A stretch of DNA of 41,568 nt from Akkermansia muciniphila (GTDB taxonomy: Bacteria > Verrucomicrobiota > Verrucomicrobiia > Limisphaerales > UBA11320), in contig CAMAVD010000015.1 in NCBI GenBank assembly GCA_945861575.1, forward strand, positions 1 to 41,568. Reading direction: 5' to 3'. The notes beneath the pieces were generated by a model that worked only from the letters and a program-made list of their open reading frames with translations, did no database searches and was not told the DNA's origin. Shown here one piece after another: positions 1 to 7,795 of the stretch. The position numbers and the translations under genes were made by a program. Numbering within the stretch: the stretch's first letter is position 1; each line of letters opens with the position of its first letter.

Positions 1-356
1 CGACGCGCGTGCGAATTGTCGCAGCGCTGCGTGGGGGGGAGCTGTGTGTCTGCGAGCTCTGCGACGTCCTGCGCATGACCCAGTCCACTCTGTCGACCCA
101 TCTGCGGGTCATCCGTGGCTCCGGGATCGTGTCGACCCGGAAGCAGGGGAAGTGGATGTATTACTCCATCCTCTCTGAGAAGCGGTCTGGGGTGGACAGC
201 CTTTTTTGCCACTTCGGTTCCCCCGAGAAGCCCGCCGCGATCCAAAGGATTGACGAGGCACGTCTTCGGCAGCGCTTGGCTTTGCGGACCGATGGGGCCT
301 GCTGCGTGGGAATGCGTTCTGGAATCCGTCAGGCAGGAGGCGGATGCAGCTCCTGA
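1..356 (+). CDS. arsR: ArsR-family arsenite-responsive repressor (5' truncated by window edge)
   Basis: Winged-helix repressor expected to bind the ars promoter and release it when As(III) binds. The visible protein starts in the middle of the domain: the codons before the GTG at position 9 read Thr-Arg, matching the conserved 'DPTR-x-R-I' lead-in of ArsR proteins. That GTG is therefore probably an internal valine, and the true start lies outside the window. The segment ELCVCELCDVL carries the C-x-C of the classical ArsR metal site on the third helix, followed by the recognition helix (TQSTLSTHLRVIR) and the wing (VSTRKQGKWMYYSI). A Cys-Cys pair near the C-terminus could add ligands. The 3' end overlaps the aquaporin gene by 13 bases, so the two are translationally coupled. 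The family call is secure; the metal is inferred from the operon. Confidence 0.9.
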   Translation, partial: TRVRIVAALRGGELCVCELCDVLRMTQSTLSTHLRVIRGSGIVSTRKQGKWMYYSILSEKRSGVDSLFCHFGSPEKPAAIQRIDEARLRQRLALRTDGACCVGMRSGIRQAGGGCSS

Positions 357-1018
357 ATCGATTGGCGGCCGAAGCGCTGGGGACCTTCGCTCTGATCTTT
401 ACTGGGACGGGGGCCATCGTGGTCAATCAAGTCTCGAACAACGCCATCACGCATGCAGGGATCGCGCTCACCTTCGGATTGATCGTGCTGACCATGATTT
501 ATACCTTTGGGGATATCAGCGGGGCTCATCTGAATCCGGCGGTGACCGTGGGATTTGCGGTGGGCCGTCGATTCCCTTGGTCAGATGTCCCTGGATATCT
601 TTCGGCGCAGGCTTTGGGTGCCTTTGCCGCCAGCGGTCTGCTCCGGTTTCTCTTTCCAACGAACGCCACCTTGGGAGCTACTCTTCCCTCTGGTCCCGCC
701 TCCCAGAGCTTCATTCTGGAGGCCGTGCTGACCTTCTTGCTGATGCTGGTGATTCTGAATGTTTCCACGGGTGCAAAGGAAAAGGGGATCACAGCTGGAA
801 TCGCGGTGGGCTCGCTCATTGGTCTGGAGGCGATGTTCGCTGGCCCCATTTGCGGCGCGTCGATGAATCCGATTCGCTCGATCTCTCCAGCGGTGGTCAG
901 CGGCCATCTCGAACATCTCTGGATCTATGTCCTCGCGCCTGTCCTGGGCGCGCTCTTGGCCGTTCCGGCCTTCCGATGCGTGCGAGGGGACACCAAGCCA
1001 GCGAAACCTTCTACCTAA
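344..1018 (+). CDS. aqpS: MIP/aquaporin-family channel of the ars operon (AqpS-like)
   Basis: Six-helix membrane channel of 224 aa. The first half-helix motif is a normal NPA (residues 64-66, SGAHLNPAVT). The second reads NPI (residues 175-177, CGASMNPIRS) instead of NPA. In established cases such as Sinorhizobium meliloti, an aquaglyceroporin replaces ArsB/Acr3: ArsC reduces arsenate inside the cell and arsenite leaves by facilitated diffusion through AqpS. The position between arsR and arsC, with no pump gene in view, supports the same role here. The start codon is fixed by a strong AGGAGG at 335-340, although the spacing is short (3 nt). A general water or glycerol channel is the alternative, but the operon context argues against it. 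Confidence 0.88.
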   Translation: MQLLNRLAAEALGTFALIFTGTGAIVVNQVSNNAITHAGIALTFGLIVLTMIYTFGDISGAHLNPAVTVGFAVGRRFPWSDVPGYLSAQALGAFAASGLLRFLFPTNATLGATLPSGPASQSFILEAVLTFLLMLVILNVSTGAKEKGITAGIAVGSLIGLEAMFAGPICGASMNPIRSISPAVVSGHLEHLWIYVLAPVLGALLAVPAFRCVRGDTKPAKPST

Positions 1019-1030
1019 GGCCTCCAACCC

Positions 1031-1501
1031 ATGACTGTCTCCGAACTCAAAGCGCAGTTGGCCACGTTTTCTGAACTCAATCTGCGTTTCGCCTTGCCCG
1101 GACTTCCTGAGGTCCCTGCCCATGCGCATGTGACGGAGGTCGCTCGGGTGGAAAAACGGTTTGTGGACTGCGGTGGCACCCTGCGGTCGGAGGTATACTG
1201 CCGCCTTCAGACCTGGGTGGCGGACGATCTGCATCATCGCCTCGGTGCGGGCAAGCTTCTAAAGATCCTGAATAGCGCGGCCGGAATCCTCGGTACGGAT
1301 GATCCTTTGGTGGATATCGAGCACGAGGCAGGCCTGATCAGCCAGTTTCCCTTGGAATCCATTCACCCCCGAGGTGGAGAGCTCGTGTTCCAACTGGGAC
1401 GCCGTCACACCGCCTGCCTGGCGGAGGATCAGTGCAAACGTCCGGCACCTTCCTTGTTGGCCACCCGGATCGATTTCAAACCGTTTCCACGCCTTTCCTA
1501 A
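1031..1501 (+). CDS. DUF6428 family protein of the ars operon
   Basis: Cytoplasmic protein of 156 aa with no signal peptide or membrane segment. It matches what I recall of the DUF6428 family, which is frequent in ars operons and has no established function. The recognisable core is [20 protein letters not shown] (residues 35-54), followed by a W-x-A-D-D-x-x-H-R-L segment (about residues 64-73). The conserved His residues and the Cys in the DCGGT motif could bind metal or arsenite, but that is inference. It lies 12 bases after the aquaporin gene and one base before arsC, so it is certainly part of the same transcript. The family call rests on memory of the conserved motifs, not on an alignment. 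Confidence 0.72.
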   Translation: MTVSELKAQLATFSELNLRFALPGLPEVPAHAHVTEVARVEKRFVDCGGTLRSEVYCRLQTWVADDLHHRLGAGKLLKILNSAAGILGTDDPLVDIEHEAGLISQFPLESIHPRGGELVFQLGRRHTACLAEDQCKRPAPSLLATRIDFKPFPRLS

Positions 1502-1502
1502 T

Positions 1503-1958
1503 ATGAGCACTCCGGAACACCTGCCCCTGGTTTTGATTCTCTGCACTGGCAACTCCTGTCGCAGTCATATGGCCGAGGGTATTCTCAGGGCCGCCTCCCG
1601 AGGTCGCTTCTCAGTGGCGAGCGCGGGTAGCAAGCCGGCGGGCTATGTGCATCCGCTGAGCATCCGTGCTCTGGCCGAAATCGGGATCGATATCTCGTCG
1701 CACACTTCCAAGCATATGAACGATTTCCTGAAGCAGGATGTTGAGACGGTGATCACGGTCTGTGGCAATGCGGATCAGGCGTGTCCGATGTATCCGGGGC
1801 AGGTGAGCCGACATCACTGGCCCTTCGTCGACCCTGCCCACGCTCAGGGGAGCGAGGAGGAAATCATGGCCGTGTTCCGCCGGGTGAGGGATGAGATACG
1901 GCGGGTCTTCGAGGCCTACGCCTTGGGACGGCTGGACCAGATGGCAGTGAAGAGTTGA
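1503..1958 (+). CDS. arsC: Arsenate reductase, low-molecular-weight phosphatase type (thioredoxin-coupled)
   Basis: Reduces As(V) to As(III). The N-terminal P-loop is C-T-G-N-S-C-R (Cys14 to Arg20), the CX5R signature of the LMW-PTPase/ArsC family, followed by SHMAEG. The DPA motif (Asp110) supplies the general acid. Two further cysteines, Cys87 and Cys94 (CGNADQAC), match the redox relay of Staphylococcus aureus-type ArsC, which pass the disulfide to thioredoxin. At 151 aa it is slightly longer than usual. A longer reading frame exists upstream, but the ATG at 1503 gives the family-typical N-terminus and directly follows the previous stop codon. It is the last gene of the ars operon in this window. 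Confidence 0.93.
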   Translation: MSTPEHLPLVLILCTGNSCRSHMAEGILRAASRGRFSVASAGSKPAGYVHPLSIRALAEIGIDISSHTSKHMNDFLKQDVETVITVCGNADQACPMYPGQVSRHHWPFVDPAHAQGSEEEIMAVFRRVRDEIRRVFEAYALGRLDQMAVKS

Positions 1959-2010
1959 GACCACACCGACTCGGCTCTCATCCGAGAGCTTGCACAGTTG
2001 CCCCCGATAG

Positions 2011-2382
2011 GCATCGCCCTTTTACCCAAGTGCATCTGAGCAGGAGGGAGCCATCTGGCTTCCCAACGGCAATCCCTTGGATGAGTTACTGCACATCCTG
2101 CCCGGGCGTCACTACGGATTTCCGCCGCGCCATCCGCGCCATTTGCCGCAGGTGGTCGATGAACCCTCCACCTTCGATTATGCGCCCCGGGTATCAGGTG
2201 GTCCGCGATCAGATGGGCGCGCCCAGGTGTTGGGTGCCAGTTCTGCGTGGGATTGCCTGGGCTGGCCGTCAGGAGAACGTGGACCGGTTCTTGGACTTGA
2301 CCCTCGTTGGCGCGCGCTTCAGCCCATAGCCAAGAGTATCTGGCATCCAGAAAATGCTCGTTTGCTAGGGGCTGCCTGCTAG
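2011..2382 (+). pseudogene. Decayed fragment of a PVC-type dehydrogenase
   Basis: After the ars operon, frame +1 reads QEGAIWLPNGNPLDELLHI and then PGRHYGFPPRHPRHLP and VDEPSTFDYAPR (about 2041-2200). These are conserved stretches of the beta-propeller dehydrogenases abundant in Verrucomicrobiota and Planctomycetota. The frame has a stop at 2008 and no start codon with a full N-terminus. After the FDYAPR block the similarity dissolves, and translation ends at a TAG at 2380-2382 without propeller repeats or a heme motif. It is best read as a relic of a much larger gene left by deletion. The rest of the 1959-2392 gap holds no other recognisable coding sequence. Family assignment comes from memory of motifs. 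Confidence 0.6.
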
Positions 2383-2392
2383 CGTTGGCTCA

Positions 2393-3622
2393 GTGAAAGT
2401 TAACGCCCAAGCCTTCTTCAATTTCTGTGCGCGGCATGTGCCGCTGCTCAGGGCTTTGGCGGCGCTTCCCGGGGAGATTTCCGACGGCGAATCTCTCCGA
2501 CTCATCCGCTCCATGGCCGATCCGGCTGAGGAAATGCCAGAGACGACCTGGCGTCGGCTGCTGGAGTATCAGGTGCTGGTCCCCTCTGAGCCGGGATCGA
2601 AGAACTATCTCATGGCGGCTCCGGTGAGCCGGCTGCTGACCTACCTCTTCGACGAAGCTAATCCGGCCACCCCGGAGATGATCCGGGGCTATATCGGTTC
2701 GTTGGAAGCCCTTTGCCGGAAGTTGACCCGGGCGCTGGAAACGGAGGATGTGACGGTGGTGGGCCTGGCGTTTCGGGAGATCAATGACACCTTGCGCCGG
2801 ATCTATGCGGATCTGGAGGAGACCCATCGCTGCATTCTCAATGAGGTGGCCCTCTTCAAGACGGCGCGGCAGCAGGTATCGGTGAGGGATAAGTTTCGCC
2901 GGATCGTTCACTGGATGGAGCGTCTGGTGGAGCCTATGATCGAGATCGTGCGCTCCGACGGCCCTCTGAGGGCCTCCTTTGAGGAATGTGAGCGGCTGTT
3001 GAGGCGGGCACGCGAACAGGCTCTCTTCAACGACGACCCCGCTCTTGAGCGTAACCTCCGCTATCTGCGATTGGTGCGAAAACACGCCCTGCGGATTTTC
3101 CAGCAGTGCCTCCGGGAGATCCAGCCGCTTTACGAGGCTCTGAGGCGCTCCAGCTTTATTGCGGAGGGCGCGGCTCTAGCCTTGGCCCGATTGCAGACGG
3201 ACGGGTTGGAAGCCTGGGGCATCGAGCCGTTGATCGGGGTGCATCAGATGCGCATCCAGAATGTTCCCAGCGACCAGGCCATCGCCCGGGCGTTGGATCG
3301 ATTGACCCGGCACGGTTCAGAGCCTGCCCCTCATCTGGTGCTCGAGCGGGTGCTCGATACCCCACCGGCTCTTCTGCGTCGCCAGTGGCTCGATTCCCTG
3401 CCCCGGCGGGTGAAGTCTGAGTTGCCCGTGGAGGATCTCCTGGGGTGGCTGATCGAGCGACATCCTGATAAGGGCACGGCCGAGCTGCTTTCCGGATTCA
3501 CGTCGCTCGTGTTCCATACCGAGTTTCAGAGCCGATTCACCGATGTGCCTGCCCGCGACTACGGAACTCCTGACGGCGCTTTGAACGGATCCCCTGTGGT
3601 TCTGGAAGCGCATCCTGCATGA
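2393..3622 (+). CDS. jetA: Kleisin-like subunit of a Wadjet/MksF-type condensin (JetA-like)
   Basis: First gene of a four-gene operon, 409 aa, highly helical and soluble. In Wadjet/Mks systems JetA (MksF) is the kleisin that bridges the SMC heads and carries the KITE dimer. The assignment rests mainly on gene order, size and the neighbouring SMC-like ATPase. The N-terminal 100 residues look like a winged-helix region, the middle is long helices (about 110-290), and the C-terminus is a compact helical domain. It starts with GTG at 2393: the frame is closed upstream by a TAG at 2366, and no good Shine-Dalgarno is visible. Its stop overlaps the next start by 4 bases. It is shorter than the kleisins I know from type I systems. 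Subunit identity is an inference of good quality. Confidence 0.72.
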   Translation: MKVNAQAFFNFCARHVPLLRALAALPGEISDGESLRLIRSMADPAEEMPETTWRRLLEYQVLVPSEPGSKNYLMAAPVSRLLTYLFDEANPATPEMIRGYIGSLEALCRKLTRALETEDVTVVGLAFREINDTLRRIYADLEETHRCILNEVALFKTARQQVSVRDKFRRIVHWMERLVEPMIEIVRSDGPLRASFEECERLLRRAREQALFNDDPALERNLRYLRLVRKHALRIFQQCLREIQPLYEALRRSSFIAEGAALALARLQTDGLEAWGIEPLIGVHQMRIQNVPSDQAIARALDRLTRHGSEPAPHLVLERVLDTPPALLRRQWLDSLPRRVKSELPVEDLLGWLIERHPDKGTAELLSGFTSLVFHTEFQSRFTDVPARDYGTPDGALNGSPVVLEAHPA

Positions 3623-4182
3623 ACGAACTTCCGCATCTCAAAGAGATTTTTGATAGGCTCAAGCGGGGAACGCATCTTTCGCCGGAAGACGGGGAGCTGT
3701 TCTCCGCTCTGGCGGTTCAGCCCGAGGCCTATATCGCCTATTTCGCACCCTTGGGACTCCGGCTGATCCGGCATGAGAGAGATTTCTTCTATTTCGAGCC
3801 TGATTACGGGGACAAGGTGCCGGAAACCCTGCCTAAGATTGCGGTGTTCTCCTACATCCTCATCGATCATGCCGCCAACCAGGGACGGGCTATTGAGGAG
3901 TTTGTAATGGGGCAGAACTTCCTGCTCTCAAAACTTCCGCATTTCACTCTCGACCGCTACGCCGCGCTGCTGCGCCAGGTGGATGTGGAGGATCTTGCAG
4001 ATGTGCGCCTGCTCTTGGGGCACATGGAGCGCATCGGATGGATTCGCTGGCTTGGTGATGAGGAGTTTCGCTTCCTCCGGCCCTTTCATCGAGTTTTCGG
4101 CAAGTGCCTGGAGATCTCCCAGAATGCGCGGGATGCCTCCGCTCCTTCTGAAACCGTTTCTGAATCGAAGCCCCGGAGCTGA
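3619..4182 (+). CDS. jetB: KITE-like subunit of a Wadjet/MksE-type condensin (JetB-like)
   Basis: Small acidic protein of 187 aa placed, as in Wadjet/Mks operons, between the kleisin and the SMC-like ATPase. JetB (MksE) is a tandem winged-helix KITE protein that dimerises on the kleisin and contacts DNA. The sequence suits this: an N-terminal helical segment, then an extended strand segment (RLIRHERDFFYFEP), a helical middle and a second wing-like segment (IGWIRWLGDEEFRFLRPF) near residues 135-155. The last 25 residues are low-complexity and probably disordered. It overlaps the previous gene by ATGA and is 2 bases from the next, indicating coupled translation and stoichiometric assembly. Individual motifs are weak; the call depends on context. 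Confidence 0.7.
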   Translation: MNELPHLKEIFDRLKRGTHLSPEDGELFSALAVQPEAYIAYFAPLGLRLIRHERDFFYFEPDYGDKVPETLPKIAVFSYILIDHAANQGRAIEEFVMGQNFLLSKLPHFTLDRYAALLRQVDVEDLADVRLLLGHMERIGWIRWLGDEEFRFLRPFHRVFGKCLEISQNARDASAPSETVSESKPRS

Positions 4183-4184
4183 CC

Positions 4185-6887
4185 ATGCCCACAGGCCCTC
4201 AAAAAATCATTCTCATCAACTCCGGGAAGTATGACTTCGCGGAGATCGATCTCGCGGGGACGCTTCAGATCGTCGGCCCCAACAACACGGGTAAGACCAC
4301 GCTGATCAACACGCTGCAATTTCTCTACATCAACGATCAGCGTGAGATGGATTTCGGCTCCTACACCAAGGAGCAGACTCGAGACTTCTACTTTCGAAAC
4401 CAATACAGCTATATCCTTTTTGAGTGCCAGTCCGCCGTGGGGCAGTGTGTCTTCGGCTGGCGGGGCTCGAGCAGGGCTAGCGGGCATGACCCGGAGAGGT
4501 TCTGGTTTCAGGGACCCTACTCGGCTGAGGACTTTTTCGATGAGAAAAGTCAAGTTCGTGAGCCTCGGGACGTGAGCGCGCGTCTGGCGATGCGACAGTA
4601 TGAGAAGATTGGGACACAGCAGCAGCATCGCGAGCTCCTTCTCAATCCCAGCGCGGGCAATCGCTCCGGGCTGGGTATCATCTCTCTGCGGGATCCGGAC
4701 AAGTATCCGCATTTTCGTGAGACGTTGAAGAACCTCCTGAGCCTCAGCACGCTGAGTCAGGATCAGATGCGCGACCGGTTGCTGATGCTGGCGGATATCG
4801 CTCCGGAGGCGGTTGCCATCGATGCTCGGCTCATCTTCGGCGAAGATTACGATCGTATCCGGAGCAGGCGCGATGCCTTGGGCCGCTTCAAACAGCATGC
4901 GGCCGAGGTGGCCAAGCTGGTGGAGCGTTTCAAGCAGCGCGAGGCCGTTCGAGGGGGTTTGATCGCTCGCTGGACTCAGTTGCGCCTTCAACGCCAGGAG
5001 TTCGATCAAAGGCATGAGCAATCCCTTCTGGCACTCCGCACCGAGCTCGACGCTGGGGTGGAGAAGGATCGAGCCCTACGGGCGGAGCTTGCGGATCGCC
5101 AACAGCAGAATTTGGAGCTGAGCGTTCAAAAGGGCGGTATCGCTGAGCGCCTCCGCGATTTGGAGCGGCGGGGCTCGGAGTTTGCGGATTTCATGGAGCC
5201 TCTGGAGCGCGCCGCTACCGCCGCGACCGAGAGCGAGGTCAATCGTCTGCGTCGTGCGATGGAAGATTCGGCAGCGGAGAACCGGGACAAAGCCTTGCAG
5301 AAGGTTCAGCTCTACACCCATCAAGTCCAGGAGAAGGAACGCTTCATCGCCAACTACGGCCGGTCGGTAGTCACGGCGCTTCGGAAACGATTCAAGGACG
5401 AGGAGTTGGACCGTGTCTTCTCCGTGTTGAACTTCGATCTGCTGGAGCTGCCGCTGGGCAAGGACGGGGTCCAGGTCTTGGACGAGGAGGCGTTGTTGGA
5501 GGCTGTTGCGGGGATTCTTTCCCACACTCAGCCGGGCTGGTATGCGGACAACCGAGTGGAGATTGCCTTGGGGCGCCGTGGCCGTTCGGTTGCCGACATC
5601 TCGGATCTCGAGCAAGTGCGCGGACGCCTGGAGGAGGAACGTTCGATCTTGGACCGCTGGCGCAGGATTTTGCAGTCGATCCAGGAGCGTGAGAAGCTCG
5701 AGCAGGAGCTTCAGGCGGCGAGCCTCCGCCTCGAAGAGCAGCGCAAGAGATTCGTTCGCTGGGAGGATTTGCAGACGGCAAGGGCGGCCGAGCCTCAGCT
5801 CTATTCCGATCTTGAAGAGGTGACACGCGGGCTTACACGGGTGGCTGAGCAGATCCGGGAATTGGAATCGCGACGGGTACAGGTCGCCGAGACGATGCGC
5901 CGGAACGAAGCGGGTAAACGCTCCGAGGAAGACAGCTACAACCTCGTCATGGGCCGTTTCAATCAATGCCTGTTCCCCGATTTTGCCGGGAAGGCCGAAA
6001 CGGACCTCGAAGCGCCAGCGGATTTCGATTCTTCGATCGCCCTCTACCTCAAGTTGCAGGAGAAGCAGATCAAGCTCGACGATGAGGTCTCCGACACACT
6101 CAGGCGTGTTGAGGGTCACTTGGGTGGGGATTTTCTGGGTGGGGACGATTTGGAAACGCTCCGCATTCTACAGGGTGAGCTTGAGGCTCTGCCCGATCGC
6201 GAGGAGGCCTTGCAGCGGGATTGGAATGCGCAGATGCATGGGCTAAAGGGCACCTTCGACCATGTGCTGAAGGAGATGGGGGAGATCCGCACCGCGGCGG
6301 ATCAACTCAACCGCCAGTTCTCCCGGGTGCAGGTTTCCAATCTGCGATCTCTGGGAGTCGAGCCGCGTGAGCAGAGTGATATTGTAAGCCGCATTCGCCG
6401 TTTGGCTGAGATGGAACAGCCGTCGCTCTTCGACGGCGACACGCAGATTGAGTCCCACCTGAACGCGTTTCGGCAAACCCTTGAACGCACACCTTTGATC
6501 CGATATGCCGATCTTTTCACCCTGCAGTTTCGTATTGTGACCGACGACGACACCACCCGCACTTACAATGATTTCCGACAGATCGAATCCCACGGCACCA
6601 CCATCACCATTAAGGTGCTCTTCAACCTCCTTGTGTTAAAAAGCCTCCTGCGCCGAGATGATTGCGTGGTGCCTTTCTTCCTGGATGAGATTCAGGCGCT
6701 GGATCCAGCCAATCGGCACGCCATTCTCGCAACGGCCCGTCAGCTTGGCTTCGTCGCCATCACGGCCGCGCCGGAATCCGTTACCGAAGTCGATGCACTC
6801 TACTTCCTTCAGCCGCATAAGGGTCGGGTGGTTCTGAGGCACAAGCACAAGCTTTCTGTGAAACTGTCTGCGGAGGGAGTCGCGTGA
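4185..6887 (+). CDS. jetC: SMC-like ATPase of a Wadjet/MksB-type system (JetC-like)
   Basis: ATPase of 900 aa with SMC organisation. The head begins with a Walker A loop GPNNTGKT (residues 31-38). The C-terminal head has a signature-like segment ESHGTTITIKV (801-811) and a Walker B with the catalytic pair Asp834-Glu835 (VVPFFLDE). Between them lie two coiled-coil blocks (about 230-395 and 470-600) separated by a less coiled region (about 396-465) that would form the hinge. In Wadjet, JetC extrudes DNA loops to detect small circular DNA. The protein is short for this family, so the arms would be short. It follows jetB by 2 bases and overlaps jetD. RecF or RecN is excluded by the operon, and a housekeeping SMC by the length and the SHGTT signature. 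Confidence 0.85.
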   Translation: MPTGPQKIILINSGKYDFAEIDLAGTLQIVGPNNTGKTTLINTLQFLYINDQREMDFGSYTKEQTRDFYFRNQYSYILFECQSAVGQCVFGWRGSSRASGHDPERFWFQGPYSAEDFFDEKSQVREPRDVSARLAMRQYEKIGTQQQHRELLLNPSAGNRSGLGIISLRDPDKYPHFRETLKNLLSLSTLSQDQMRDRLLMLADIAPEAVAIDARLIFGEDYDRIRSRRDALGRFKQHAAEVAKLVERFKQREAVRGGLIARWTQLRLQRQEFDQRHEQSLLALRTELDAGVEKDRALRAELADRQQQNLELSVQKGGIAERLRDLERRGSEFADFMEPLERAATAATESEVNRLRRAMEDSAAENRDKALQKVQLYTHQVQEKERFIANYGRSVVTALRKRFKDEELDRVFSVLNFDLLELPLGKDGVQVLDEEALLEAVAGILSHTQPGWYADNRVEIALGRRGRSVADISDLEQVRGRLEEERSILDRWRRILQSIQEREKLEQELQAASLRLEEQRKRFVRWEDLQTARAAEPQLYSDLEEVTRGLTRVAEQIRELESRRVQVAETMRRNEAGKRSEEDSYNLVMGRFNQCLFPDFAGKAETDLEAPADFDSSIALYLKLQEKQIKLDDEVSDTLRRVEGHLGGDFLGGDDLETLRILQGELEALPDREEALQRDWNAQMHGLKGTFDHVLKEMGEIRTAADQLNRQFSRVQVSNLRSLGVEPREQSDIVSRIRRLAEMEQPSLFDGDTQIESHLNAFRQTLERTPLIRYADLFTLQFRIVTDDDTTRTYNDFRQIESHGTTITIKVLFNLLVLKSLLRRDDCVVPFFLDEIQALDPANRHAILATARQLGFVAITAAPESVTEVDALYFLQPHKGRVVLRHKHKLSVKLSAEGVA

Positions 6888-7741
6888 ACCGTCTCGAAGC
6901 ATTGGAAGCCCGCGCTCGGCAGCTTCTCAGCCAGGGATCGCTTTCTCGCTCCCAGTGCGGAGCGAGCCTGATCCAGCTTGTCCAACCGCTGCTCGACGCC
7001 GGCGTTTTGGAGTGGGAGAGATCCGGTGCCGGACAGCGACTCGCAGTGCGGACCCTCGACGCGGCACGTGCGTTTCTGCTCCAGCGCTTCCCTGCCTTGG
7101 AGTCCGAGACTGCAGGGGCTGAGGGTGTGCCTGCCCGTGTCCAGGGGCTGGCCCGCTACCGCGACAGCAAGGCGGTGGCGAACGACACTCCCGAGATCGT
7201 CTGTACGAGGATCTGGAAGGACGAGTGCTTATCTTTGTGGGACAAGCCTACCGTGGCGAGCCTGCTGACAGCGCAGCACGGGGTGTTTTCCTTTGTGCTG
7301 GGAGCCGGGAGTCCCTACGCCTTGCATGGCGAGTGTGCTCTGGTGGAGAATCCGACGGTTTTTAATGGCTTTGACCGCTTGGCGACCGAGGCGGGTTTGG
7401 TGATCCATGGAAAGGGGCGAATTTCAGAGCGGCTGCTCGACTGGATGGCGGCTCAGAGGGACCCGAACTTTTGTCTGGTTCATTTCCCGGACTACGATCC
7501 GGTGGGCCTCGACGAGTTTCTGAGATTGAGGTCGAAGTTGGCCGACAGGGTTCGCCTGCATTGTCCTTCTGATTTGCCGGATCTTTTTGCCCGCTATTCC
7601 AAGCCGGGTCTTTTGGCGAATCCGCACAGCCGGACCATCCTGGAACGTCTGCGCCACTCCGAGGATCCCTCAGTCCAACTCGTGGTGGCACTGATCGATC
7701 ACCACAGCGGCGGCCTGGAGCAGGAAAGTCTGCTTGTTTAG
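6884..7741 (+). CDS. jetD: Toprim nuclease-like subunit of a Wadjet/MksG-type system (JetD-like)
   Basis: Last gene of the operon, 285 aa, starting with GTG overlapping the jetC stop. JetD (MksG) is the topoisomerase VI-like nuclease that cuts plasmid DNA after the SMC complex has extruded it. Toprim features are visible: Glu155 in ALVENPTVF, the D-x-D pair Asp203/Asp205 in HFPDYDPVGLDEF, and a C-terminal GGLEQE block (276-281) that matches the acidic C-terminus of JetD proteins. The N-terminal 100 residues form a helical, probably winged-helix region. The protein is about 100 aa shorter than the JetD proteins I remember, and the DUF3322 and DUF2220 hallmarks are not obvious, so it may belong to a divergent subtype. 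The Toprim identification is fairly firm; nuclease activity is inferred. Confidence 0.75.
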   Translation: MNRLEALEARARQLLSQGSLSRSQCGASLIQLVQPLLDAGVLEWERSGAGQRLAVRTLDAARAFLLQRFPALESETAGAEGVPARVQGLARYRDSKAVANDTPEIVCTRIWKDECLSLWDKPTVASLLTAQHGVFSFVLGAGSPYALHGECALVENPTVFNGFDRLATEAGLVIHGKGRISERLLDWMAAQRDPNFCLVHFPDYDPVGLDEFLRLRSKLADRVRLHCPSDLPDLFARYSKPGLLANPHSRTILERLRHSEDPSVQLVVALIDHHSGGLEQESLLV

Positions 7742-7795
7742 GGTTCGAAATCTTTAACCTCCCAATCCTCTTCCCACCCTTGCGTCTTCGCGTTT

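Noticed and set aside
4086-6119. Long open frames on the minus strand opposite jetC (311 and 347 aa)
   Set aside because: They are antisense shadows: no domain motifs, leucine/arginine-rich composition, and the plus strand holds a gene with clear Walker motifs.
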